Below are positions 16,027 to 24,312 of a stretch of 64,000 nt of DNA, in pieces. Origin of the DNA: Telmatospirillum siberiense. GTDB taxonomy: Bacteria > Pseudomonadota > Alphaproteobacteria > Rhodospirillales > Magnetospirillaceae. The stretch is from contig NZ_PIUM01000004.1 in the NCBI RefSeq assembly GCF_002845745.1, forward strand, positions 62,001 to 126,000, given 5' to 3'. Each line of letters starts with the position of its first letter. Position 1 is the stretch's first letter. Position numbers and translations under genes: made by a program. The notes beneath the pieces were generated by a model. That model was not told the origin of the DNA. It saw only the letters and a program-made list of their open reading frames with translations, and did no database searches.

Positions 16027-16997
16027 ATCGCGAGCGACGACTCTGACGATTCAGTGTGAATGTCGCGCGCTGTCGGCTGAATGATTTTTCTGCCGCAGGT
16101 CGTGCCGTCCGCACTGAAAGGCGACAGTGTGGCTGTGATCATGGCGGCGTGGTCGAAGCCGGGCAACCAACTGGCCGTCCGCATGATTGCGCAGCGCAGG
16201 AGCGATTTTCCGTCGCTCCTGCGGCGTGCCCATTTTTCGGCCCGCTCGGCGCAACGGCGAAGCGCCAGCCGGCCATATTGCTTCTTAAGTTCCGGGTGAT
16301 CCTGGAAGAAGAGGGCGAGAGCCAGATTGTAATCGTGCAAGACTTGCTGTTCGCGGGCAATTCCGATCCGTTCGGAAGTGTCGGTTGGGCCATAGGCCGT
16401 CATCTTGTCGAGCAGAATGAACGGTCCAAGCAAAGCAAGTCGGAGTGCAAGCGAGAAGTCTTCGGTGAAAACCCGTGGATCGCAACCGCCGCCGGCGCGC
16501 ACGGCGGCCGTGCGGAATAAGCTCTGACTCAAGCCCGTGATGGTCTGATCGATGACGATGGCCAGAGGGTCTTCGATCAGACTTACGGATTTCCGGTTGT
16601 CCACCGTGAAGGCGACCTCGCTGATATCGCCGTAATAGGCCTTGCGGCTATAGGCGGCGACCGCTCCCGTGCTGTCGAGGCATTCCAGAAGCTGGTCCGT
16701 GGCGAATGGGGCCAAGATATCGTCACAGCCCAGAAATTTCAGATAGTCGCCGGTGGCATAGGAGATGCCGGTGTTGGCGCATCCCGCCGGGCCGGTATTG
16801 TCTTGGCGGATATAGACGCAGTTGCTCCAATGCTTCGTCATGGCTTTGACGAGATTGAACGAACCATCGGATGATCCGTCATCGATGAAGATGAATTGTC
16901 GTTCGTGTGTCGGCGCCTGCCTTTCCAGGGCGGCGATGGCGCCCAGCAGATATCGGCTTTTGTTCTGGAGTGGGCAGACGAAGGAAATGGACGGCAT
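15978..16997 (-). CDS. Family 2 glycosyltransferase
   Basis: A 339-residue GT2 (GT-A fold) enzyme. SISFVCPLQNKSRYLLGAIA opens the nucleotide-sugar domain, FIDDGSSDGSF is the canonical first acidic motif, and a CDD triad (FLGCDDI) supplies the metal-binding DXD-like site. The C-terminal part (after about residue 220) is helical without a membrane segment, so it is probably a cytosolic or peripheral enzyme transferring sugar to a lipid- or protein-linked glycan. No other polysaccharide genes are adjacent. ATG at 16997 is chosen; the upstream extension is arginine-rich and lacks family similarity. Confidence 0.82.
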   Translation of the reverse strand: MPSISFVCPLQNKSRYLLGAIAALERQAPTHERQFIFIDDGSSDGSFNLVKAMTKHWSNCVYIRQDNTGPAGCANTGISYATGDYLKFLGCDDILAPFATDQLLECLDSTGAVAAYSRKAYYGDISEVAFTVDNRKSVSLIEDPLAIVIDQTITGLSQSLFRTAAVRAGGGCDPRVFTEDFSLALRLALLGPFILLDKMTAYGPTDTSERIGIAREQQVLHDYNLALALFFQDHPELKKQYGRLALRRCAERAEKWARRRSDGKSLLRCAIMRTASWLPGFDHAAMITATLSPFSADGTTCGRKIIQPTARDIHTESSESSLAIYPAKRPSANDSSASI

Positions 16998-17142
16998 CGG
17001 CGGCTGCTTTCTTGTCGACACGCCGGCGACGGTCCGCCGCCGGGCATTCATTCGACAGGAAGTATCGCGCTTTTGCTTTTCAGACTGATTGCCTGCGGTG
17101 AACCCTTTGGTAACAGTTGATTTCGTTTTGCGGTCCCATCGA

Positions 17143-17814
17143 TCAGGCTTTGCCGCGAGGAACCTTCTTGTTGAGCCGGCGGGCTATCAGATCGCCGGCG
17201 CTTTGCACGGCCTGGACGAGGACGATCAGGACGACGACCACGGCGAGCATCACTTCCGGCTGGAATCGTTGATAGCCATAGCGTATTCCCAGATCGCCCA
17301 GGCCGCCGCCGCCCACCGCGCCGGCCATGGCCGAATAGCCGATCAGGCTGACCACGGTGATGGTAATGCCCGCCACGATGCCGGGCCAGGCTTCCGGTAG
17401 GAGAACCTTGGTGACGATCTGCCAGGGGGAGGCCCCCATGGCTTCCGCCGCTTCGACCAGGCCGGCATCGACCTCGCGCAGCGAGGATTCGGCTAGGCGT
17501 GCGACGAAAGGCGTGGCGGCGATGGTCAGGGGCACGGTGGCGGCGGCCGTTCCGATCGAGCTGCCGACGATGAGGCGGGTCACCGGAATGATGGCGATCA
17601 ACAGGATGATAAAGGGCGTCGAACGGGTGGCGTTGACCACGGCGCCCAGAATCCGGTTGATCGGCTTGTTCTGAAGAATCTGTCCGTTTCCCGTCACCAC
17701 CAGGACGACGCCCAGCGGCACGCCGGCCAGAGCCGCCAAGCCGGCGGAGATGCCGACCATGAAAATGGTTTCCTTGAGGCCGTCAAGCAACAGCCCGATG
17801 AGCATCGGCGACAT
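17143..17814 (-). CDS. metI: Methionine ABC transporter permease MetI
   Basis: A 223-residue inner-membrane permease with five to six helices. The EAA loop appears as EAAEAMGASPWQIVTKVLLPEAWPG minus its ends (core EAMGASPWQI), and STPFIILLIAIIPVTRL is typical of MetI. The ATG at 17814 overlaps the metN stop by 32 bp, indicating translational coupling. It pairs with MetN and presumably with MetQ encoded 6 kb further on. ABC importers of this class also move D-methionine and some derivatives. Confidence 0.9.
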   Translation of the reverse strand: MSPMLIGLLLDGLKETIFMVGISAGLAALAGVPLGVVLVVTGNGQILQNKPINRILGAVVNATRSTPFIILLIAIIPVTRLIVGSSIGTAAATVPLTIAATPFVARLAESSLREVDAGLVEAAEAMGASPWQIVTKVLLPEAWPGIVAGITITVVSLIGYSAMAGAVGGGGLGDLGIRYGYQRFQPEVMLAVVVVLIVLVQAVQSAGDLIARRLNKKVPRGKA

Positions 17815-18838
17815 GGCCGAGAACCTCCACGCGAAGATTGTTATCACGGATATGGTCGATGACTTCCTGCACCGCCTGGGGCTGGCCGACGGCTTCGACG
17901 ACGATGTTTCCGTAGGGAGCGCCTTGAATATACTCCACATTCCCCTGGAGGATGTTGAGCAGCACGCCGTAGCGTTGCACCACTTCGGAGATGATCGGAC
18001 TGTTGGCCGTGGGGCCGGTGAAGACGATGCGCAGGACGACGTTGCCCTGGGTCAGCGGGGTTGCCTGCAGGCGTTCAATCAACATCGATGGCAGCGGGCG
18101 ATCAATGACGTCGCTGACGAATCGGCGGGTGATTTCGGCCTGGGGCGCGGTGAAAATCTCGAAGACGGTGCCCTGTTCGACGACGCTGCCCTGATCAAGG
18201 ACGGCGACGCGATCGCAGATTTCCTTGATGACGGGCATTTCGTGGGTGATCAGGACGATGGTAAGGCCAAGCTTGCGATTGATGTCCCGCAGCAGGGCGA
18301 GGATCGACTTGGTGGTTTCCGGATCGAGGGCCGAGGTCGCCTCGTCGCACAGCAGAACCGCCGGTTTCGAGGCCAGGGCGCGGGCGATGCCGACACGCTG
18401 CTTCTGGCCGCCGGAAAGCTCCGAGGGATAGCGATCCCGTTTGTCGGTGAGGCCGACAAGATCGAGCAGTGGGGTTACTTCCCTGGCGATCTCCGCCTTG
18501 CTTCGACCGGCCAGTTCGAGGGGAAAGGCGACATTGTCGAAGACGGTGCGCGAAGACAGCAAATTGAAGTGCTGAAAAATCATGCCGATTTCCCGCCTCG
18601 CTTCGCGCAGGGCGGCGCCGCTCAATGACGAGATCTCGCGGCCGTTGACCGAGATGCGACCGGCGCTCGGCCGTTCGAGAAGGTTGATGCAGCGGACCAA
18701 GGTGCTTTTTCCCGCGCCCGACCGTCCGATGATGCCAAAAATTTCCCCTTGCTTGATCGACAGGGAGACGTCCTTCAGCGCCGCCGTCGGATTGTCTCCG
18801 GCCGAAAAGGTTTTTTGCAGGCCTTCGATTTCGATCAT
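17783..18838 (-). CDS. metN: Methionine ABC transporter ATP-binding protein MetN
   Basis: A 351-residue ATPase. Walker A GRSGAGKS (38-45), signature LSGGQKQRVGIARAL, Walker B VLLCDEATSALD and the H-loop (ITHEMPV) are intact. The C-terminal about 80 residues match the NIL regulatory domain, which binds methionine and shuts down transport when internal methionine is high. It powers MetI. The gene follows the cystathionine gamma-lyase gene on the same strand after a 343-bp gap. Confidence 0.93.
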   Translation of the reverse strand: MIEIEGLQKTFSAGDNPTAALKDVSLSIKQGEIFGIIGRSGAGKSTLVRCINLLERPSAGRISVNGREISSLSGAALREARREIGMIFQHFNLLSSRTVFDNVAFPLELAGRSKAEIAREVTPLLDLVGLTDKRDRYPSELSGGQKQRVGIARALASKPAVLLCDEATSALDPETTKSILALLRDINRKLGLTIVLITHEMPVIKEICDRVAVLDQGSVVEQGTVFEIFTAPQAEITRRFVSDVIDRPLPSMLIERLQATPLTQGNVVLRIVFTGPTANSPIISEVVQRYGVLLNILQGNVEYIQGAPYGNIVVEAVGQPQAVQEVIDHIRDNNLRVEVLGHVADAHRAVA

Positions 18839-19181
18839 CTGACAATCCCGACACGAGGCCGGCCCAATCTGTAAACAAACATGGCAACTACCTTACGATC
18901 TTCGAGGGCTCGTCCGGAAACAACGGCGTCATCTCCGTGCGGGCCCTTCTCCGCCGGACAAGACGATCTTGACCCTTGGAAATCAGGTTCCAGATGGTAT
19001 GGCTGACATTTCGGAACAAGGCATTGCGCCAAGGCGTCGGTCACGCGGCCACACCCCGCCGGGATGATCCGTCAGGGAAACCCCATTCGTTCTGCGATCG
19101 GAACCGTATTTTACCGACCATGAATGTGTCAACGAAATGAAACGCATTGCGGAGATGTGATCTGTTCGGGGACATCGCTCG
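18839..19181. other. 343-bp non-coding gap upstream of metN
   Basis: No credible ORF. The space between the gamma-lyase gene and metN should hold the metN promoter. Read on the metN strand it contains GC-rich blocks with several short self-complementary stretches, but I could not match it to the SAM-I or SAM-II riboswitch consensus by eye. A structured leader cannot be excluded. Confidence 0.4.
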
Positions 19182-20366
19182 TCAAAGACGAGCCAATGCC
19201 TGATCCAGATCGGAGATGAGATCGGCGGCGTCCTCGATACCGATGGAAAGTCTGATCAGATTGGGGGTGATGCCAAGTTCGGCCCGGCGCTCGGCGGGCA
19301 GGGAGCCGTGACTCATACTGACCGGATGCCCGACCAGGCTCTCGACGCCCCCCAAACTTTCAGCCAAAGCAAAAATCTTAAAGGATTCAAGAACTTTAAC
19401 AGTTTGTTTGGCGGTTGCCTTCAAGAAGACCGAGACCATTCCACCGCCGCCTTGCATCTGGCGGAGGGCCAGTTCGTGTTGAGGGTGGCTGGGCAGTCCC
19501 GGATAGAGTACGCGTTCGACGGCCGGATGATTTTCCAGCCAGCCGGCGACGGCCAGGGCATTCGCGGAATGTCGTTCGACGCGCAAGGGCAGCGTCTTGA
19601 TGCCGCGCAAGCCCAGGAAGCTGGAGAAGGGATCGAGGATGCCGCCGGTGGCGTTCTGGATGAAGCTGACTCGATTCTGCAAGTCGGCATCCCCGCCGAC
19701 CACCACGGCGCCGCCGATGATATCGGAATGACCGCCGATGTACTTGGTCACCGAATGCACCACCAGATCGAAACCATGCTGGAGAGGGCGCTGAACGGCC
19801 GGCGAGGCGAAGGTGTTGTCGGCCACGGTGAGGATGCCGTGCTTCCTGCCCAAGGCGGCGAGGGCCGAAAGATCGGCCAGCTTCAGCAAGGGGTTGCTGG
19901 GGGTTTCGACCCAGAGAAGGGCGGTCCGGGGAGTAATCGCCGCTTCGATGGCGTCGGGATCGGAGAAATCGACGTGGGTGAGGGCCAGATTGGCCGAATG
20001 GGCCCGGATGCGGTGAAACAGGCGCCATGTGCCGCCGTAGAGGTCGTCCGAGGCGACGATATGGCTGCCGTGTTCCAACAGGTCGAGGATGGCGGCTTCG
20101 GCCGCCAGACCCGAAGCGAAGGCGAAGCCGGCGGAGCCGCCTTCCAATTCCGCCAGGGATGCCTCGAAAGCCGCGCGGGTGGGGTTTTGCGAGCGGGCAT
20201 ATTCCCATCCCGTGGTCACGCCGGGCGAACTTTGCACGAAGGTCGAGGTGGCGAAGATCGGCGGAATGACTGCGCCGGTCGACGGCTCGGGCTTTTGGCG
20301 GCCATGGATGGCCCGCGTGGACAGACCTTGCGGATGGGACGTGGTTTTTTTTGCGATTTTATTCAT
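19182..20366 (-). CDS. Cystathionine gamma-lyase / gamma-synthase family PLP enzyme
   Basis: A 394-residue Cys/Met-metabolism PLP enzyme. The PLP lysine is in SVTKYIGGHSD (Lys208), the phosphate-binding region is ASGLAAEAAI, and the usual YARSQNPTR substrate-loop motif is present near residues 57-65. It starts one base after the stop of the cystathionine beta-synthase gene, so the pair very likely performs reverse transsulfuration: CBS makes cystathionine and this enzyme cleaves it to cysteine. Gamma-synthase or homocysteine-forming activity cannot be excluded from sequence alone. Confidence 0.88.
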   Translation of the reverse strand: MNKIAKKTTSHPQGLSTRAIHGRQKPEPSTGAVIPPIFATSTFVQSSPGVTTGWEYARSQNPTRAAFEASLAELEGGSAGFAFASGLAAEAAILDLLEHGSHIVASDDLYGGTWRLFHRIRAHSANLALTHVDFSDPDAIEAAITPRTALLWVETPSNPLLKLADLSALAALGRKHGILTVADNTFASPAVQRPLQHGFDLVVHSVTKYIGGHSDIIGGAVVVGGDADLQNRVSFIQNATGGILDPFSSFLGLRGIKTLPLRVERHSANALAVAGWLENHPAVERVLYPGLPSHPQHELALRQMQGGGGMVSVFLKATAKQTVKVLESFKIFALAESLGGVESLVGHPVSMSHGSLPAERRAELGITPNLIRLSIGIEDAADLISDLDQALARL

Positions 20367-20367
20367 A

Positions 20368-21774
20368 TCAGTCGACCTTGCGGCGCAAGTGGTTGATGAG
20401 GTCGATACGGGTGATCAGACCCAGGAACTGGCCCGATTCCAACACGATGGCGACATGCCCTTTATCGAAGACGGCGATCAGTTCGGTGAGCGGCGCCCGG
20501 ACGTCGATGGTTTCGATGCGAGGCGTCATCGCGCTTTTCACCGGTTCGGAAAAATGGCCGTGGTCGTTGAATACGGCCAGCAGAACATCCGATTCGTCCA
20601 GGATCCCGACGACCTTCCCGTCGTCCAGCACGGGCAATTGGGAAACGTCGTAGAGTTTCATCCTGGCGTAGGCGACGTTCAGAGTGTCTTCGGAGCCGAC
20701 GGTGATCGCCGCGCCCTCGTCATGACGACGCGTGACGAGATCGCGCAGATCGCCGTGACGCGGACGCTCGATGAATCCCTGATCGGTCATCCAGAAGTCA
20801 TTGAACATCTTGGAAAGGTATTTGTTGCCGCTGTCGCAGATCAGCGTGACAACCCGCTTGGGACTGCTTTGTTCGCGGCAATAGCGCAGCGCGGCGGCGA
20901 CCAGCGTGCCGGAGGAGGACCCGGCCAGGATACCTTCCTTGCGCAAAAGATCCCGGGCGGTTTCGAAGCTTTCCCGGTCGGAAATGGCATAGCCTTTCCG
21001 GACACCGGCGAAATCGGCGATCGGCGGGACGAAATCCTCGCCGATTCCCTCGACCAGCCAGCTTCCCGCCTCACCGGGGTGGCGCCCTTCGATCACGTCG
21101 AGAAGAACCGAGCCGGCCGGATCGGCCAGGACGATTTCGGTCTTTGGCGAGACTTTGCGGAAGAACCGGTTGATACCGGTCAGGGTGCCCGACGAGCCGA
21201 CGCCGCAAACGACGGCGTCGATGTCATGGTTCATCTGCCGCCAGATTTCCGGCGCGGTGGAGGTTTCATGGGCCAGCGGGTTGGCCGGGTTGGCGAATTG
21301 GTTGACGAAGACGGCCCCGGGAGTCTGCCGGGCGATCCGTTCGGCCAGATCCTGATAATAGTCCGGATGGCCTTTGCCGACATCCGAACGCGTCATCACG
21401 ATGTCAGCCCCCATCGCCTTTAAATGAAAGACTTTTTCCCGGCTCATCTTGTCCGGAATGACGAGGATCAGGCGATATCCCTTGATCGCGGCGACCAACG
21501 CCAGCCCCAGGCCGGTGTTGCCGGCGGTGGCTTCCACCAGGGTGCCGCCCGGCTTCAGGCGTCCTTCCTTTTCAAAGGCGGTGATCATCGACAGCGCCGG
21601 TCGGTCCTTGATCGAACCGCCGGGATTTTGGTTTTCCAGTTTGACGAACAGACGGCTATTGCCGGTGTCGAGCCTTGTCAACTCGACCAGCGGCGTATTG
21701 CCGATGAGATCGAGGAGATGCGCGGCTCCAGCCGTAGCCGCCGGAAGAGGCGACGTCAGTGTCCCGGTGCTCAT
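20368..21774 (-). CDS. Cystathionine beta-synthase (PLP domain plus tandem CBS domains)
   Basis: A 468-residue enzyme. The N-terminal fold-type II PLP domain has the lysine in GGSIKDRPAL (Lys56) and the phosphate loop around GNTGLGLA. Residues about 335-468 form a pair of CBS domains, which bind adenosyl ligands and regulate activity. The heme-binding N-terminal extension of animal enzymes is absent. Domain order distinguishes it from plain cysteine synthase (CysK), which lacks CBS domains. It is the first gene of the transsulfuration pair and has an AT-rich promoter region with a 19-bp palindrome upstream. Confidence 0.9.
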   Translation of the reverse strand: MSTGTLTSPLPAATAGAAHLLDLIGNTPLVELTRLDTGNSRLFVKLENQNPGGSIKDRPALSMITAFEKEGRLKPGGTLVEATAGNTGLGLALVAAIKGYRLILVIPDKMSREKVFHLKAMGADIVMTRSDVGKGHPDYYQDLAERIARQTPGAVFVNQFANPANPLAHETSTAPEIWRQMNHDIDAVVCGVGSSGTLTGINRFFRKVSPKTEIVLADPAGSVLLDVIEGRHPGEAGSWLVEGIGEDFVPPIADFAGVRKGYAISDRESFETARDLLRKEGILAGSSSGTLVAAALRYCREQSSPKRVVTLICDSGNKYLSKMFNDFWMTDQGFIERPRHGDLRDLVTRRHDEGAAITVGSEDTLNVAYARMKLYDVSQLPVLDDGKVVGILDESDVLLAVFNDHGHFSEPVKSAMTPRIETIDVRAPLTELIAVFDKGHVAIVLESGQFLGLITRIDLINHLRRKVD

Positions 21775-21852
21775 GACAGCTCCATATATCTACATTTCAA
21801 ATGATATTAATCCGGAAATTAAAACACAACACCAATATACATTTTTACATAA

Positions 21853-21871
21853 TAACAAATTATATTTGTTA
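21853..21871. promoter_or_regulatory. AT-rich 19-bp palindrome upstream of the transsulfuration operon
   Basis: TAACAAAT (21853-21860) and ATTTGTTA (21864-21871) are perfect arms separated by TAT, about 80-97 bp upstream of the beta-synthase start. Size and symmetry fit a dimeric repressor site. No cognate regulator is adjacent. Confidence 0.4.
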
Positions 21872-21888
21872 AATATGGGTGGGATAAA

Positions 21889-21922
21889 GCCATCCCCGGG
21901 TGACGCGTTTCCTGGGGATGGC
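21889..21922 (-). terminator. Terminator of the MFS permease gene
   Basis: Perfect 9-bp arms GCCATCCCC (21889-21897) and GGGGATGGC (21914-21922), followed on the minus strand by TTTATC. It lies 20 bp after the permease stop and separates this operon from the transsulfuration operon. Confidence 0.7.
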
Positions 21923-21941
21923 TTGCCGGTGCGGGAAAAGT

Positions 21942-23300
21942 TCAGGAGCCGGTGTTGATGTGAGGTCTGGGTTCGCTGATGGTGAGAAGCAGCAGGAAGG
22001 TGGTGAAGGAACAGGCGGAGAGGAACAACCAGACCTCATCCCAACCGTATCGGTCGAGAATGATTCCGGTGAGGAGAGCCATGCAGGCGCCGCCCAGTTG
22101 CCCGCCGGTATTCACGATGGAGCAGGCAATGGGGTAGGCTTTCTTCGTCGTCAGTCCCATTGGATAGACCATGTAGGCGGAAAAGCCCAGATTGAGCAGG
22201 ATGCCCGTGACGAACAGCAGTCCTCCCAGAAGATAAGGGTCGTTTGGCGCATGGACGAGACCGTACATCATGATCGTGGTGCTGAGCGCGGTGATCATCA
22301 TGTTGGGTTTACGGCGCTTGTCGATGACCTTATCCGAAATGAAACCACCGACGATGTTGCCGATCACCGCGCCGATCCAGGGAGCTGCGGCGACAAGTCC
22401 CATGTTCATGACCGAGAAATGCTTAACCGTCATCAGATAGGTCGGTATCCATGCCAGAAGAACGTTGACGATGCCGATCATGAAGAAATAGCCCAGCGTA
22501 CTGCCCCAAATGTCCCAGGAGGCGAAGACTTCGTTGGTGTCGTCCAAAAGCGTGACGGGCCGGCTGCGGATAAGTTTGTCCAGCCATGCCAATGACCTGG
22601 TCGGCGAGGAATGCCGGACGTCCTGCGTCGTTTCCTTTCGAGCCGTCTCGGTGATGAAGGCTAATTCGGAGGCCGAGCAATGAGGGCTTTCCGAAGGGTG
22701 GTTGGTGACGAGGAAATACCAGGCGACCGAAAGAAGAAGGCCGGGTAAGGAAAAGACGAAAAAAATCTCTCGCCAGCCGAACATCATGATGACGACGGAG
22801 CAGACCGGCGGGACGATGACCGGGCCGAATTTCACCGCGGCCAGGAACAGTCCGGTGGCCGTTCCCTTTTCCTGAGGGGGAAACCAATTGTTGATGGTCG
22901 AGGTGATGCCCACCGGCAAGGGGCCCTCGGCCAGTCCGAGGCCGAACCGGCAGATCTTCAACATCAAGGCTGATCCGACGGTTCCGATCATGCCTGTGAA
23001 AAGGGACGTCATGATCATCGAGAAGGAAAAGATCTTGCGGACGCGGAATTTGCTATAGGCGAAACCGGAGGGAATTTGCGCGATCGCATAGGCGAAGAGG
23101 AACAGGCTGGACAGCGCGCCCGCCTCCGTGTTCGTCATATGAAATTCCTGCCTGATGAAGGGCAGGGCGACTCCGAGATTAGCGCGATCGGCCGCCGCGA
23201 CAGTGTAAATGACGAAGATAAGTCCGCCGATAAACCAACGATATCTGCTCGTCTTTTTGGAAGAAGACGCAATAATGGCGTCATTTGTTATGATGGACAT
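21942..23300 (-). CDS. MFS permease, anion:cation symporter (ACS) type
   Basis: A 452-residue, 12-helix major facilitator. YTVAAADRANLGVALPFIRQEF in helix 1 (core DRANLGVALP) and the FAYAIAQIPSGF stretch in helix 2 are characteristic of the ACS family, whose members import sugar acids, phthalate-like and tartrate-like anions by proton symport. It follows the RraA-fold aldolase gene on the same strand, with a LysR regulator divergent from both, so it probably imports the organic acid that the aldolase pathway degrades. A nested hairpin lies just upstream of its ribosome-binding site. Confidence 0.85.
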   Translation of the reverse strand: MSIITNDAIIASSSKKTSRYRWFIGGLIFVIYTVAAADRANLGVALPFIRQEFHMTNTEAGALSSLFLFAYAIAQIPSGFAYSKFRVRKIFSFSMIMTSLFTGMIGTVGSALMLKICRFGLGLAEGPLPVGITSTINNWFPPQEKGTATGLFLAAVKFGPVIVPPVCSVVIMMFGWREIFFVFSLPGLLLSVAWYFLVTNHPSESPHCSASELAFITETARKETTQDVRHSSPTRSLAWLDKLIRSRPVTLLDDTNEVFASWDIWGSTLGYFFMIGIVNVLLAWIPTYLMTVKHFSVMNMGLVAAAPWIGAVIGNIVGGFISDKVIDKRRKPNMMITALSTTIMMYGLVHAPNDPYLLGGLLFVTGILLNLGFSAYMVYPMGLTTKKAYPIACSIVNTGGQLGGACMALLTGIILDRYGWDEVWLFLSACSFTTFLLLLTISEPRPHINTGS

Positions 23301-23310
23301 TTGGTTTCCT

Positions 23311-23375
23311 CTTCACGTATCGTAAATCAACCGTTTATTGTTGATTTACTTATTGTTTTTATTTTTGACGTGAAG
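23311..23375 (-). promoter_or_regulatory. Nested hairpin next to the MFS permease ribosome-binding site
   Basis: An inner perfect 10-bp stem GTAAATCAAC/GTTGATTTAC (23322-23331 with 23340-23349) lies inside an outer perfect 8-bp stem CTTCACGT/ACGTGAAG (23311-23318 with 23368-23375). On the message the outer stem ends directly before the AGAGGA ribosome-binding site. On the plus strand the inner stem is followed by a T-rich run, so it could also stop antisense transcription. Confidence 0.5.
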
Positions 23376-23476
23376 TTCCGTTAATGAGAATGGCGTATAA
23401 GCAATGGTGAAACATTATCTTATCCATTCTATTTTAAAAACGGACACTCCACGGGTCGGCGATATCGATTCCCTTT

Positions 23477-24148
23477 TTAAGAATCGATGCAGCTGTGGGC
23501 CAAAGCTTTGGCTATCCAGGATTGTTCGGGATTCCCCGTGGCGATTTCCGCTTTGATGGCATCTTCGCAGGCGGCGGTTTCCCTGGCTTTTGCAATCAGC
23601 TCCCCGGCGATGTCCCGCGGAAAACTGACGATGCCGTCCTCGTCCCCGACGAGAACGTCGCCCGGTTCGATGACTTGTCCCCCGACGGCGACAGGTACGT
23701 TGATTTCACCTGGTCCGGATTTGTAGGGGCCGCGATGGGTATTCCCGCGCGCATAACAGGGAAACTCGCCTTTTTCGAAGGTGGCGACATCCCGGATGGC
23801 GCCGTTCACCACGAAACCGGCACAACCGCGCTGTTCGGCGTAGAGCTTCATCAACTCGCCGATGACGGCGTTGTTGGTGTCACCTCCCAGATCTACGACC
23901 AGCACATGGCCCGGTTGCAGCATGGTCAGGGCTTTGTAGATATAGACATTGTCGCCCGGCCGGGTTTTGACCGTGAAGGCGGTGCCGAGCAGCTTTCCCC
24001 GGCGGCTATAGCGGGTCAGCCCGACGATTCCGACGCTACGGCTGAGATTGTCACTGAGATGGGGCGTGGCGATGGGGCGGAGCGCCTCGATGATCTCCCT
24101 GTCGACCGGAGTGGCCGCCGGAAAGATCCTTTGTCCGATGAATTGCAT
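23477..24148 (-). CDS. RraA-fold aldolase (HMG/CHA aldolase-like)
   Basis: A 223-residue protein of the RraA/class II pyruvate aldolase superfamily. The diagnostic VVNGAIRDVATF segment (residues about 116-127) contains the Arg-Asp pair that binds substrate and divalent metal in 4-hydroxy-4-methyl-2-oxoglutarate / 4-carboxy-4-hydroxy-2-oxoadipate aldolases, and GGDTNNAVIGEL upstream matches the metal-site loop. It likely splits a hydroxy-oxo-dicarboxylic acid to pyruvate plus a second oxoacid, or decarboxylates oxaloacetate. The neighbours, an ACS permease and a divergent LysR regulator, support a catabolic rather than an RNase-regulatory role. Confidence 0.8.
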   Translation of the reverse strand: MQFIGQRIFPAATPVDREIIEALRPIATPHLSDNLSRSVGIVGLTRYSRRGKLLGTAFTVKTRPGDNVYIYKALTMLQPGHVLVVDLGGDTNNAVIGELMKLYAEQRGCAGFVVNGAIRDVATFEKGEFPCYARGNTHRGPYKSGPGEINVPVAVGGQVIEPGDVLVGDEDGIVSFPRDIAGELIAKARETAACEDAIKAEIATGNPEQSWIAKALAHSCIDS

Positions 24149-24200
24149 GGTTTCTTCCCTTTTTTACATCTCCGAGATCCGGCATCGGACCTTGGGAGCC

Positions 24201-24214
24201 ATGACTTGCGTCAT
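24201..24214. promoter_or_regulatory. Candidate LysR binding site
   Basis: ATGACTTGCGTCAT is a palindrome with 5-bp arms in the 164-bp space between the divergent aldolase and LysR genes, where a LysR regulator is expected to bind. Confidence 0.35.
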
Positions 24215-24312
24215 AGCGTTGGGAAGACGTTAGCGCTGCTCATCTAGGCGGAATAGCGATATAAAATTATGGTAATTGATCGTATTTTTTCATATTTCGT
24301 TAGGTGTGGCGA

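Noticed and set aside
18839-19181. SAM riboswitch upstream of metN
   Set aside because: Short paired stretches exist, but neither the SAM-I nor SAM-II core could be aligned by eye; a covariance search would be needed.
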